NCBI RefSeq assembly: GCF_005233875.1
Contig: NZ_SZPZ01000002.1
Span: 1,116,001 to 1,180,000 of the forward strand
Reading direction: 5' to 3'
Source: Kribbella jiaozuonensis
Lineage (GTDB): Bacteria > Actinomycetota > Actinomycetes > Propionibacteriales > Kribbellaceae
DNA length: 64,000 nt
The notes below the pieces were generated by a model. It did no database searches, was not told where the DNA came from, and saw only the letters and a list, made by a program, of their open reading frames with translations. Positions within the stretch are counted from its first letter, which is position 1, and each line of letters opens with the position of its first letter. This document shows positions 50,679 through 59,033 of this stretch, piece by piece. The position numbers and the translations under genes were made by a program.

Positions 50679-51554
50679 TCAGCCGTTCAAAGACACCAGA
50701 TCAACCGTTTGCAGGTACTCGGCATCGCCGCGGAGATCGATCGTCGCGACACGCCCGTCGACGACGGTGAAAGAGAACACAACGACCGGTTCGCCGCGCT
50801 GCATCCACACCAACCCGGGCATGCCGTCGACCAGCACGAGTTTCGCCGCCTGTGCCCGTCCGGTGAAGGCCCGCGCGACGCGGTCGTGCCCGGTGACGCT
50901 CGCCGCCATCCCGCGTTCCGCAGCGGTCGCGTCCGCACGCAGTACGACCTCGGGATCGAGTACTTCGAGCAGCGCCGAGAAGTCCGCGTTGCGCGCGGCG
51001 GCCAGGAACGCGCTGACGACTTCCTGCTGCCGAACCACATCCACACTGGTCGGTTCCGGCGTACCGCGAACTCGCCGTCGCGCCCGGCTCGCGATCTGCC
51101 GCGCGGCCGCCGGCGACTTGCCGATGATCGGCGCGATGTCCTCGAACGGTACGGCGAACAGATCGTGCAGCACGAATGCCAGCCGCTCGGCCGGCGACAG
51201 CGTCTCGAGTACGACGAGCAGCGCGAGACCGACCGAGTCCGCCTGCACCGCCTCGAGCTCGGGATCGGGTACGACGTCGTCCGCGAGCACGGGGGAGTGG
51301 TCGCTGACCGGCAGCTCTGGCCGGCCGCGGCGGGTGCGCAACATATCGAGGCAGATCCGCCCGACAACTGTGGTCAACCAGCCGCCGAGGTTGTCGATCG
51401 TGGCGGTGTCGCTGCGGCTGAGCCGGATCCAGGTCTCCTGGACCGCGTCCTCGGCCTCCGGCTCAGAGCCTAGGATCCGGTAAGCGACAGCCCGCAGCCG
51501 GTCCCGGTTCTGCTCGAACCGTGTCGCCAGCCAGTCGTCCGCATCCATGTCCAT
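50679..51554 (-). CDS. ECF41/SigJ-type RNA polymerase sigma factor
   Basis: A 291-residue ECF sigma factor. Region 2 is around RFEQNRDRLRAVAYRILGSE then EAEDAVQETWIRL; region 4 is around LSPAERLAFVLHDLFAVPFE then DIAPIIGKSPAAARQIASRA. The C-terminal 110 residues form a SnoaL-like domain (FLAAARNADFSALLEVLDPE, ending with DLRGDAEYLQTVDLVS), the mark of ECF41, where this domain regulates the sigma factor in place of an anti-sigma partner. ATG 51554 is chosen for spacing to AGGTGG. Two promoters matching the ECF41 consensus lie directly upstream. The 3.2-kb upstream in-frame extension is spurious. Confidence 0.92.
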   Translation of the reverse strand: MDMDADDWLATRFEQNRDRLRAVAYRILGSEPEAEDAVQETWIRLSRSDTATIDNLGGWLTTVVGRICLDMLRTRRGRPELPVSDHSPVLADDVVPDPELEAVQADSVGLALLVVLETLSPAERLAFVLHDLFAVPFEDIAPIIGKSPAAARQIASRARRRVRGTPEPTSVDVVRQQEVVSAFLAAARNADFSALLEVLDPEVVLRADATAAERGMAASVTGHDRVARAFTGRAQAAKLVLVDGMPGLVWMQRGEPVVVFSFTVVDGRVATIDLRGDAEYLQTVDLVSLNG

Positions 51555-51566
51555 CACCATTCCACC

Positions 51567-51593
51567 TGTCACACCACTCGACCCAGCGCCGTC
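51567..51593 (+). promoter_or_regulatory. ECF41-consensus promoter towards the PPOX gene
   Basis: TGTCACA (51567-51573), 16 bases, CGTC (51590-51593). This is exactly the published ECF41 promoter pattern. It reads rightwards into the PPOX gene at 51651, so the sigma factor probably controls that gene. Confidence 0.85.
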
Positions 51594-51601
51594 ATCCCGA
51601 T

Positions 51602-51628
51602 GACGAAGTACTCGGACCGCATGTGACA
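51602..51628 (-). promoter_or_regulatory. ECF41-consensus promoter towards the sigma factor gene
   Basis: On the minus strand TGTCACA (51628-51622), 16 bases, CGTC (51605-51602), again a perfect match. It reads leftwards into the sigma gene (start 51554), giving autoregulation. It faces the promoter at 51567-51593, and the two -10 elements are only eight bases apart. Confidence 0.85.
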
Positions 51629-51650
51629 GCAGAACGAACAGGAGCCCGCC

Positions 51651-52091
51651 ATGACGGCACCACCCCGCCCGCTGCCGGAGCGCAAGCAGGACATGCTGCG
51701 CCGGTTCGCCGAGGACGTCGACGCCTGGGTATCCACGGCGTCGCTCGACGGTACGCCGTACCTGATGCCGCTGTCGTTCCTGTGGACCGCCGACACCCTG
51801 CTGCTCTCCACCACCGTCACCAACCCGACCGCCCGCAACCTGCAGGCGAACCCGCAGGTCCAGCTCACCATCGGCGAGTTCCGCGACGTCATCCACATCA
51901 CCGGCACGGCTGCAATCACCGAGGTCACCGACGTGGAAGGCGAGTCCTTCGCGACCAAGGCCGGCTTCGACCCCCGCCCGCTGGCCAACTACCCGTTCTT
52001 CCGGGTCATTCCCACCAAGATCCAAGCCTGGCGAGAGGCCAACGAACTCAAGGACCGCGTCCTCATGAACGACGGCGTCTGGCTCATCTGA
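51651..52091 (+). CDS. PPOX-class flavin/F420-dependent oxidoreductase
   Basis: A 146-residue split-barrel protein of the pyridoxamine-phosphate-oxidase-like superfamily: WVSTASLDGTPYLMPLSFLW near residue 26, TARNLQANPQVQLTIGEFRD, then HITGTAAITEV. Such proteins bind FMN or F420 and act as small reductases. GGAGCC lies seven bases before ATG 51651. It is the probable target of the adjacent ECF41 sigma factor; the usual ECF41 partner is a carboxymuconolactone decarboxylase-, oxidoreductase- or epimerase-type protein, so an oxidoreductase fits. Confidence 0.88.
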   Translation: MTAPPRPLPERKQDMLRRFAEDVDAWVSTASLDGTPYLMPLSFLWTADTLLLSTTVTNPTARNLQANPQVQLTIGEFRDVIHITGTAAITEVTDVEGESFATKAGFDPRPLANYPFFRVIPTKIQAWREANELKDRVLMNDGVWLI

Positions 52092-52121
52092 CTTGACTTC
52101 GAGTGCGCTCCAGGAGGAAAG

Positions 52122-53096
52122 GTGGAGGGCATGTTGTCTCGAACTCTTGGGAACGGACGGAATGTCAGCGCGCTCTGCCTGGGGGCGATGAACTTCGGTA
52201 CGTCGACGCCGGCTGATACCGCGATCGCGATCCTGGATCGGTTCGTGGAGGCGGGCGGGACGTTCGTCGACACGTCGAACAACTACAACCAGTGGCACGG
52301 GCACGGCGGTGACAGTGAGGAGTTGCTGGGCCGCTGGATGCGGGCCCGTGGCAACCGTGACGAGTTGTTCATCGCCACCAAGTGTGGCGCACGGACCACG
52401 GTCCCCGGCGATCCCGATGACGCCCACTGGGAAGGTCTCAGCGCGTCTGCCGTAGGCGAGGCGGTCAAGGGCAGTCTCAGTCGGCTGGGCGTCGACCAAA
52501 TCGATTTGTACTACGCGCATATCGACGACCGCAGTACTCCGCTGGACGAGACCGTCGCCGCGTTCGGGCGACTGGCAGCGGACGGGGTAGTTGACCTGAT
52601 CGGCTGCAGCAACACCGCCACGTGGCGGCTCGACCGTGCTCGGCAGACCGCGGCTGCCCAGGGTGTAGCGCAGTACTCCGTGATCCAGCAGCACTCGAGC
52701 TTCCTCTGGCCGAACCCGCCTGCTCTGCAGGGTGTACGCCGTCACGGCACTCCGCACTACCAGCACGCGGGTGTGGAGCACTTCGACTACCTGTCGGAGC
52801 ACCCGGACGTGACGCTCGTTGCGTACCAGGCGCTGCTCGGTGGCTCGTACGCGCGTGCGGACCGGCCGTTCCAGCCCCGTTACGCGCATCCGACGGCGTA
52901 CGTTCGCTATGAGGCTCTTCGCCGGGCGGCCCACGACCTCGGCGTCACCCCGAACCAGGTCGTACTGGCCTGGCTCCTGCACCACAACGTCATTCCGCTG
53001 ATCGGTGCATCGTCCCTCGAACAGCTGGACGAGGCGTTGGCCGCGGTCGATATCCAGCTCGACGACGACCTGGTGGATCAGCTGGACAACGCCTGA
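52122..53096 (+). CDS. aldo/keto reductase
   Basis: A 324-residue AKR. Tetrad candidates: D and Y in DTSNNYNQW (about 49-57), K in IATKCGAR, H in YYAHIDDRS. NADPH-binding residues near the C-terminus lie in IPLIGASSLEQLDEAL. The start is GTG 52122, with AGGAGG at 52111-52116; ATG 52131 is possible. It overlaps the AraC gene end, tail to tail, by 19 bases. Substrate unknown. Confidence 0.9.
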   Translation: MEGMLSRTLGNGRNVSALCLGAMNFGTSTPADTAIAILDRFVEAGGTFVDTSNNYNQWHGHGGDSEELLGRWMRARGNRDELFIATKCGARTTVPGDPDDAHWEGLSASAVGEAVKGSLSRLGVDQIDLYYAHIDDRSTPLDETVAAFGRLAADGVVDLIGCSNTATWRLDRARQTAAAQGVAQYSVIQQHSSFLWPNPPALQGVRRHGTPHYQHAGVEHFDYLSEHPDVTLVAYQALLGGSYARADRPFQPRYAHPTAYVRYEALRRAAHDLGVTPNQVVLAWLLHHNVIPLIGASSLEQLDEALAAVDIQLDDDLVDQLDNA

Positions 53097-53992
53097 TCGC
53101 GGATCCGGTAGCGGTAGCGCAGGGGTGACTCGCCGACCTCGCGTTTGAACGCAGTACTGAACGCACTCTCCGACGCGTACCCGAGCTCGGTCGCGAGTGA
53201 CCCGACGCTGACGTCCGCGTCGCGGAGAGCGCGTTGGGCGAGCATCATCCGCCAGCGGTTGAGGTACGCGCGCGGCGGCATGCCGGCCACGTCGCGGAAC
53301 CGCTCGGCGAACGACGTACGCGACATCGCCGCCGCGTGCGCCAGCTCGTTCAGTCCCCAGAGCTTGTCGGGCTGCGAGTGCATGAGGGTGAGGGCGGGGC
53401 GGAGGCGTTCGTCGGTCAGGACGCGCAACCATCCCGGTGGCAGCTCGGCTTGTTCGACGTACGTCCGGAGTACTTCGAGGAGCACCAGCTGGGCATGTTG
53501 CCGGATCGCGAACGCCGAGCCGATGCGGTGGCCGGCGACCTCGTCGAACAGCCGGTGAAGGCTGCCGCGCAGGTTCGCGCCGGTGGTGGGGGAGGCGCGC
53601 ACGTGCGCAACCGGCGGCAATGCCTCGAGCAGCAGCGTCCGCCCGGCTTCGTTGAGGTCGATCCGGCCACCGAGGATGACGTCGTTCGTGCTCCAGCCCG
53701 TGAGCGACAGTCCGGTCTCGACAGGAACGACCTCGCGGACCGGCCCGTCGCCCGTGCCGCCGGAGAGCTCGAGCCGCGCCCGGTTGTTGAGGATCGCGAC
53801 GTCGCCGGGGAGAAGCTCGATCGGCGCGTCGATCCCGTCCGTGATCAGACCCGCCCGCCCGCTGACCACCGCGATGAACTTGAACGACTCGACCAGCGAA
53901 GCGCGTGACACCCATCGTCCGCTCACGTTGAACCCGCCGGACACCAACCCGCGGACCTCGACCAGCTCGAACACCTCGGACAACTGATCCAT
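53078..53992 (-). CDS. AraC-family regulator with cupin_6 sensor domain
   Basis: A 304-residue regulator of the RclR/cupin_6 type. The N-terminal 180 residues form the cupin-like part (ELLPGDVAILNNRARLELSG, VPVETGLSLTGWSTNDVILG). The C-terminal HTH pair includes LNELAHAAAMSRTSFAERFR and VGSLATELGYASESAFSTAF then KREVGESPLRYR. No redox cysteine pair as in RclR is evident. It is divergent from the SDR at 54067 and convergent with the AKR, so both are candidate targets. Confidence 0.9.
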   Translation of the reverse strand: MDQLSEVFELVEVRGLVSGGFNVSGRWVSRASLVESFKFIAVVSGRAGLITDGIDAPIELLPGDVAILNNRARLELSGGTGDGPVREVVPVETGLSLTGWSTNDVILGGRIDLNEAGRTLLLEALPPVAHVRASPTTGANLRGSLHRLFDEVAGHRIGSAFAIRQHAQLVLLEVLRTYVEQAELPPGWLRVLTDERLRPALTLMHSQPDKLWGLNELAHAAAMSRTSFAERFRDVAGMPPRAYLNRWRMMLAQRALRDADVSVGSLATELGYASESAFSTAFKREVGESPLRYRYRIRDQALSS

Positions 53993-54066
53993 GCGCTGTA
54001 CTCTCGCGAAGAAAATCTGGACGGATACTTATTCAGAGTACGCCGCCAGCACCGCAGGCTGGGTGC

Positions 54067-55074
54067 ATGACGAAACAGCACCCCATCGGCACGGGCTTCA
54101 CCGCCGCCTCGACCGCGGACGACGTACTCGCAGGAATCGACCTGACCGGCAAGAACGCGATCGTCACCGGCGGCCATCGCGGCCTCGGCCTCGAGACCAC
54201 CCGTGCCCTCAGCAAGGCCGGCGCCTCCGTGACAGTTGCCGTACGCAACCCCTCGAGCGCCGCCGCGGCGTTGGCGGGGATCGATCGCGTCGAGACCAGC
54301 GAGCTCGACCTACTGGACCCGAAGTCCATCGACGCGTTCGTCGATCGCTATCTCGCGACCGGCCGCCCGCTCCACATCCTGATCAACAACGCCGGCATCA
54401 TGGCCGGCCCGCTCGTCCGCGACGCGCGCGGCTACGAGTCGCAGTTCGCGACCAATCACCTCGGTCACTTCCAGTTGACCCTCGGCCTACTTCCGGCCCT
54501 CCGAGCGGCTCATGGCGCCCGCGTGGTCAACGTGACGTCCGGGGGTCACCGCCTCTCCGACATCCGTTGGGACGACCCGCAGTTCGCCCACGACTACGAT
54601 CCGCTCCTCGCGTACGGCCAGTCGAAGACTGCCAACGTCCTGTTCGCGGTGGAGCTCGAACGCCGGTGGTCGCAGTACGGCATCCACGCGTACGCCGTAC
54701 ATCCCGGCATTGTCATCACCACAAACCTCGGCCCGCACCTGGCCGAAGGCGAAACCCGCACGCCTTGGCTGACCACTGAGGATCTGCAGGCGATGGACCT
54801 GGTAGATGCCGCCGGCAACCAAATCGTCGACCCTGCGCGAGAGCTCAAGACTCCGTCACAGGGCGCCAGCACAGCCGTCTTCGCCGCGACCAACCCGCAG
54901 TTGGAGTCGTACGGCGGCACCTACCTGAAGGACAACGAGATCTCCCTGCTCGACGAGCCCACTCCGATCAACTTCACAGACCACGACGTCCGCTCGTACG
55001 TCGTACCGCACGCGCTGGACCCCGAGTCGGCCGATCGCCTGTGGACCCTCAGCGAGGAGCTGATCAAGCACTAA
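54067..55074 (+). CDS. short-chain dehydrogenase, WW-oxidoreductase-like
   Basis: A 335-residue SDR of the extended retinol-dehydrogenase/WWOX-like kind. Cofactor site TGGHRGLGLETT near residue 37, NNAGIM near 109, VNVTSGGHR (Ser) and YGQSKTAN (YxxxK, about 186-193). It is divergent from the AraC regulator (74 bases between starts) and may be its target. Its stop overlaps the peptidase gene end by four bases on the other strand. Confidence 0.9.
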   Translation: MTKQHPIGTGFTAASTADDVLAGIDLTGKNAIVTGGHRGLGLETTRALSKAGASVTVAVRNPSSAAAALAGIDRVETSELDLLDPKSIDAFVDRYLATGRPLHILINNAGIMAGPLVRDARGYESQFATNHLGHFQLTLGLLPALRAAHGARVVNVTSGGHRLSDIRWDDPQFAHDYDPLLAYGQSKTANVLFAVELERRWSQYGIHAYAVHPGIVITTNLGPHLAEGETRTPWLTTEDLQAMDLVDAAGNQIVDPARELKTPSQGASTAVFAATNPQLESYGGTYLKDNEISLLDEPTPINFTDHDVRSYVVPHALDPESADRLWTLSEELIKH

Positions 55075-56543
55075 GCCACGGCTTGTGGGGCTGCGGCCGG
55101 GCTCCGGTTCCCGTTCCGATCCACGGCGCGGATGCCCATCTGCACGTTGTCCTTGGAGATGTCGAGCGTCACCGTGGTGACGTTCCCGACCGGAATCGCA
55201 CTGGTCCAATCGGAATCCGTCGTCTCCCGCAACACCACCTCGTACCCGGTCAGGTTCGTTTCCGGGTTGGCGTCCCAGGAAAGCGTGGTGAGGTTGGTGC
55301 CGGACAGGGTGCCCGGGGGCGTCGTGTGGATCTGGGCGTTCTTGGGAGTGCCGGGCGACGTGGCAAGCCCCCACAAGGCCGCCGCGTTCACCCGCGTCAC
55401 CCGAGCGATGTAGTCGAAGTCCACGAAGTCGATCAGGTCGCCGAACTGCACGCCGTCGACCACCTGGACGTTCTGGTGCTCGTGGTTGAAGTTCTCCCGC
55501 GGCTCGGTGAACCTGGCGGCGGGATAGCCCAGGCTCTGGAACGAGACGTGGTCGCTGGAGCGCAGGAACCGGTCGCGCCGCCAGACCAGCCGGATGTCCA
55601 TGCCGGTCAGGCTCTTCGGCGCGACCGAGTGAACGAAGCGACCGAGTTGACGGGCCTTCCCGTCGTTCTCCCCGCCGGCCGACTGCAACAGCGAGATCTG
55701 GGCAGCCGTCACGTTGGTCGGGATGCCCTCCAGGAACATCCGCACCGTGAACGGGTCAGGCTTGTGCCCGTCGAACGACCTGCTCGCCCCGATGATGTCG
55801 TTGCTGAACATCCCCTGTACGTCGTTGCCCGCGCCCGCCATCTGCTGCGCCATGAAGGAGGAGCCGTACAGCCCTTGTTCCTCACCGGTGACCGTGGCGA
55901 AGACGATTGTCCCGGGGAACTGATGCGTCGCGAACACCCGAGCCAGCTCGAGTACACACGCGACCCCGGACCCGTCGTCATCGGCACCCGGCGCGTCGCT
56001 GGTGAAGTCCATAACGTCGGTCACCCGTGAGTCAAGGTGACCAGTGACGACATAGAACCGCTCGGGCGAGGCGGTCCCCTTCAATGTGGCGATGACGTTG
56101 GTGATCTGGGTCGGTACCGGGATCCGGCTGGAGACCGGCTGGATGAACGACTGCCGCGCCACCGTCATCTTCCCGCCCGAAGTCGCAGCAATAGCGTCCA
56201 TCTGCTGCCCGACCCACACCGTCGCCGCCCCGATACCGCGCGCCGGATCCGTCTGGCTGGACAAGGTATGCCGAGTCCCGAACTCGGTCAGCCGCTGAAT
56301 CGTCGCGCCGATCCGCTTCGGATCCACGTTCCGCAACAACTTCCGCAACTCACCATCGAACTTCGCTGCCTCCAGCCCAACTGAACTTGCACCGGCCGCT
56401 TCGGCCGAGCCTCCAACCAGCGCGGCGCCAACAGCGCCGGCAGCCACAGCCCCCGAGCCGGCCAGGAACACCCGGCGGCTGGAGCGCGACGAGGAGTCCG
56501 AAGAGTCCGAAGACGAGGATCGAGACGAACGGGAGCCAGACAT
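55071..56543 (-). CDS. Tat-exported M28-family aminopeptidase with FnIII domain
   Basis: A 490-residue zinc peptidase. AGGAGG sits five bases before ATG 56543. A Ser/Arg-rich N-region (SSSSDSSDSSSRS) precedes the twin-arginine signal SSRRVFLAGSGAVAAGAVGA. Zinc ligands and catalytic residues of M28: HLD in VTGHLDSRV, DDD in PGADDDGSGV, E-E in TGEEQGLYGS, D in FSNDIIGAS and H in SDHVSF. The last 90 residues form a fibronectin type III domain (LSWDANPETNLTGYEVVLRE). It is secreted and releases N-terminal residues from peptides. Confidence 0.9.
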   Translation of the reverse strand: MSGSRSSRSSSSDSSDSSSRSSRRVFLAGSGAVAAGAVGAALVGGSAEAAGASSVGLEAAKFDGELRKLLRNVDPKRIGATIQRLTEFGTRHTLSSQTDPARGIGAATVWVGQQMDAIAATSGGKMTVARQSFIQPVSSRIPVPTQITNVIATLKGTASPERFYVVTGHLDSRVTDVMDFTSDAPGADDDGSGVACVLELARVFATHQFPGTIVFATVTGEEQGLYGSSFMAQQMAGAGNDVQGMFSNDIIGASRSFDGHKPDPFTVRMFLEGIPTNVTAAQISLLQSAGGENDGKARQLGRFVHSVAPKSLTGMDIRLVWRRDRFLRSSDHVSFQSLGYPAARFTEPRENFNHEHQNVQVVDGVQFGDLIDFVDFDYIARVTRVNAAALWGLATSPGTPKNAQIHTTPPGTLSGTNLTTLSWDANPETNLTGYEVVLRETTDSDWTSAIPVGNVTTVTLDISKDNVQMGIRAVDRNGNRSPAAAPQAVA

Positions 56544-56634
56544 GGCGCCTCCTGAGTGAGCGGACGGTATACGCCTCGCCCTCACTCTGGCACCGACCAC
56601 CCACCCCGTCAGCCGCTCGCGAAAGAGGTTTTCC

Positions 56635-57240
56635 CTACCCTTTCTGCTCGTCAGACCCGAGGCGACGCACCGGATAGCGCAGGTGAAGGACCCGGTTGCC
56701 CTGAATGACCTCGTCGGGATCCTCCAAGAGGTGCTGCGCGTCGACCGACCCGAAGTAGCGCTTGCCGGACCCGAGCACGACAGGTACGACGTCCATGCGC
56801 ACCTCGTCGACCAGACCGGCGGCCAGCACCTGGCCACCGACGTCGCCGGCGGCGACCTCGACGATGCGGTCACCCGCAAGCTCCTGTGCCTTTGCCACGG
56901 CAGCCTCGACACCCTCGACGAAGTGGAACGGCGCCTCGGGGTCCCAGCCCTCGGGTGCCGGCCGGTGCGTCACGACGACCACGTGGTCGATCCCGGCCGG
57001 AGGCTTGCCGTCCCAGCCGTCGGTGATGTCGAAGACGTGGCGGCCGACGACTGTTGTCCCGATCTGGTCCCAGTACGGCCGGGTGTAGTCGTAGGACACC
57101 TGCGACACCTTCACGATGCCGCTGTCGTCCAATGCGACGTCACCGCTGGACAACCAGTCGAACAGCGGTCCGGGCTGGTCGTTCTCGTCCGCGACGAAGC
57201 CGTCCACCGACACCGAGCTGTACATGACCACCTTGCCCAC
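56635..57240 (-). CDS. dihydrofolate reductase-like (RibD C-terminal) protein
   Basis: A 201-residue protein of the RibD_C/DHFR-like superfamily: MYSSVSVDGFVADENDQPGP at the start, TVVGRHVFDITDGW near 83 and a C-terminal MDVVPVVLGSGKRYFG. These NADPH-binding proteins are common in actinobacteria and rarely assigned a substrate. The start is GTG 57240 with a GGAG site before it. It is downstream of an AraC-family gene on the same strand (66 bases between). Confidence 0.85.
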   Translation of the reverse strand: MGKVVMYSSVSVDGFVADENDQPGPLFDWLSSGDVALDDSGIVKVSQVSYDYTRPYWDQIGTTVVGRHVFDITDGWDGKPPAGIDHVVVVTHRPAPEGWDPEAPFHFVEGVEAAVAKAQELAGDRIVEVAAGDVGGQVLAAGLVDEVRMDVVPVVLGSGKRYFGSVDAQHLLEDPDEVIQGNRVLHLRYPVRRLGSDEQKG

Positions 57241-57306
57241 GGGGCTCTCCTTTGCTTCGGGGTGCCCTCAAATTAGCGTGTCGTGAGCTGTCGTTCTTGT
57301 AAGAAA

Positions 57307-58146
57307 TCAATCGGCCGGCAGCGGCCACCCCTCCAGCGCGTGGCCGGGATGTTCGCGCAGGAACCGCCGCCGTACTTCGACGTACCGGGTCGGCGTGAGC
57401 CCGGTGAACGTACGGAACTCGTGGCCGAAGTGGGCCTGGTCGAAGTAGCCGGCGCCACCGGCCAGTTCACCCCAGTCGACCGGACCGGCGGGATCGATCG
57501 ACAACACGGTGGCGGCGAAGCGGCAGGTCCGGGCCAGCCGCTTCGGCGTGACGCCGATGAGCTCCTTGAACCGCTGTGCCAGATGGGTGCTGCTGACACC
57601 GGCTGCCGCGCTCAGGTCGCCGATCGCCACCGCCCCGCCGGTCGCCCAGATGAGACTGCTCGTTTGGCTGACCAGCCCCAGGCCGGCGGTCTCGGACAGC
57701 CGTCGCATCAGCTCGTCCTCGAGCAGCGTCAGCATCTCGTCCGGTCCGTCCGCCGCGGCCAGCCGGTCTCGCAGCTCGGCAACGGCTGCCCGGCCCCATA
57801 CCTGCTCGATCGTCACCGGCCGGTCACACAGCTCGGCCGCCGGCATCGGCAGGAACGGCGCCAGTCCCCACGCCTTTACGTGGACGCCGACGGACCGTGT
57901 CGGAACCGGGTAGCCGAACTCGAACGCACGCGTGGGCATGGTGACCACGCACCCGTCGACGTACTCGGCCGTCTCGATGTCCGCGCCGGCACGGATGCGG
58001 AACGGCGCCCCGAGATTGACGATGAGCAACGCCCCCGGCATCGGCGGCAACGTGAGCCGGGCGTACGGCGGCACACCCTCCAGGTAGTAAAGGTCGTCGA
58101 TCAGCCCGTCCAGCGGCGCCCGCGGCACTCTCGACACGTACTCCAT
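57307..58146 (-). CDS. AraC-family transcriptional regulator (DUF6597-like N-domain)
   Basis: A 279-residue regulator. The N-domain starts MEYVSRVPRAPLDGLIDDLY then YLEGVPPYARLTLPPMPGAL, a pattern of small actinobacterial AraC proteins. The HTH region is VAIGDLSAAAGVSSTHLAQR then FKELIGVTPKRLAR and GGAGYFDQAHFGHEF. ATG 58146 is preferred (GTGGGG before it); longer starts run into the tRNA terminator. It probably governs the DHFR-like gene that follows. Confidence 0.88.
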   Translation of the reverse strand: MEYVSRVPRAPLDGLIDDLYYLEGVPPYARLTLPPMPGALLIVNLGAPFRIRAGADIETAEYVDGCVVTMPTRAFEFGYPVPTRSVGVHVKAWGLAPFLPMPAAELCDRPVTIEQVWGRAAVAELRDRLAAADGPDEMLTLLEDELMRRLSETAGLGLVSQTSSLIWATGGAVAIGDLSAAAGVSSTHLAQRFKELIGVTPKRLARTCRFAATVLSIDPAGPVDWGELAGGAGYFDQAHFGHEFRTFTGLTPTRYVEVRRRFLREHPGHALEGWPLPAD

Positions 58147-58188
58147 CCCCACAGCATCCCGTACCCAGTGCCGGTGGCCCATACAAAA

Positions 58189-58211
58189 GGCCGGTCCCAT
58201 GGGGACCGGCC
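58189..58211 (-). terminator. terminator of tRNA-Val (CAC)
   Basis: GGCCGGTCCC (58189-58198) pairs perfectly with GGGACCGGCC (58202-58211) over a three-base loop. On the minus strand it is followed by TTTTGTAT, a good rho-independent signal 15 bases after the tRNA. Confidence 0.9.
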
Positions 58212-58226
58212 TGAGTTAATTCCGGG

Positions 58227-58298
58227 TGGGCGATACTGGGTTCGAACCAGTGACCTCTTCGGTGTGAACGAAGCGCGCTACCACTGCGCCAATCGCCC
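58227..58298 (-). tRNA. tRNA-Val (CAC)
   Basis: 72-base cloverleaf: acceptor GGGCGAT/ATCGCCC with discriminator A; anticodon arm CTTCG-TTCACAC-CGAAG giving CAC; T loop GGTTCGAACC. It resembles the GAC copies in the D and T arms. It reads GUG codons, the most used Val codon class here with GUC. Confidence 0.95.
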
Positions 58299-58428
58299 GG
58301 ATGATGGTGCTGGTGTTTCTTGTGGGGTGGTGCGGGTGAAACCTTAGCGCATCATTGCAGCGACGATCTAATCGGGCCGGGCTACTCTTGCTGCAGGACG
58401 GAGATCCCGTCGCGTTGGAGACGTGATT

Positions 58429-58989
58429 GTGACTTTCTCGCACGACACCGAGCAGGCGCTCGGGACGCTGGTCCGGCTCGTCAACACCATGCCCGGACCG
58501 AACAGCCAGGTCGACTCGCTGGAGACACTCGAGGAACTGGAGAAGTTCGTCCAGGAGCGGGAGTTCAGCGCGGTCGACACGTTGACGGAGAAGGACCTGG
58601 CCGAGGTTCGCGATCTGCGGCCGTTGTTCGCGCCGGTGTTCACCACGGATTCCGACGCGTCCGCGGCAACGATGATCAACGCGATCATCGCCCGCGGTAC
58701 GTCGACTCCGCGGCTCACCAACCACGACGGGCACCCGTGGCACATCCACTACTCCCGCGCCGGCGCGTCGCTGGCGTGCCGGATCACGGTGGAGTGCGGG
58801 ATCGCGCTTGCCCAGGTGATCTCCGCCGGCGAACGCGAACGCCTCCGCCGCTGCGAGGCGCCGGATTGCGACGACGCCCTCATCGACCTGTCGCGGAACC
58901 GTTCCAAGCGGTACTGCGACGCCCGCACCTGCGGCAACCGGTTGCATGTGGCCGCCTACCGCGAGCGCCGCAAGGCATCCGGCGAGTGA
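58429..58989 (+). CDS. CGNR zinc-finger (ABATE-domain) protein
   Basis: A 186-residue protein. The N-terminal ABATE-like domain begins MTFSHDTEQALGTLVRLVNT. The C-terminus holds the zinc finger: RRCEAPDC, then KRYCDARTCGNRLHVAAYRE with the CGNR motif. These proteins are thought to be DNA-binding regulators. GTG 58429 is chosen because GGAG at 58417-58420 is then eight bases away; GTG 58423 is too close. It is convergent with the aminotransferase gene. Confidence 0.88.
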   Translation: MTFSHDTEQALGTLVRLVNTMPGPNSQVDSLETLEELEKFVQEREFSAVDTLTEKDLAEVRDLRPLFAPVFTTDSDASAATMINAIIARGTSTPRLTNHDGHPWHIHYSRAGASLACRITVECGIALAQVISAGERERLRRCEAPDCDDALIDLSRNRSKRYCDARTCGNRLHVAAYRERRKASGE

Positions 58990-58997
58990 CGAACTGA

Positions 58998-59029
58998 GTT
59001 GGGGAGGATCTGCGAAGATCCTCCCCAAC
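58998..59029. terminator. bidirectional terminator between convergent genes
   Basis: A 14-base perfect stem, GTTGGGGAGGATCT (58998-59011) and its inverse (59016-59029), with a GCGA loop. It sits between the CGNR stop and the aminotransferase stop. No T tract is seen. Confidence 0.8.
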
Positions 59030-59033
59030 GTCG

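Noticed and set aside
50679..53915. 3.2-kb open frame on the minus strand that includes the sigma factor
   Set aside because: Only the last 291 codons match a protein family. The upstream part is antisense to PPOX and AKR genes, is Arg/Val-rich and reflects GC-rich codon structure.
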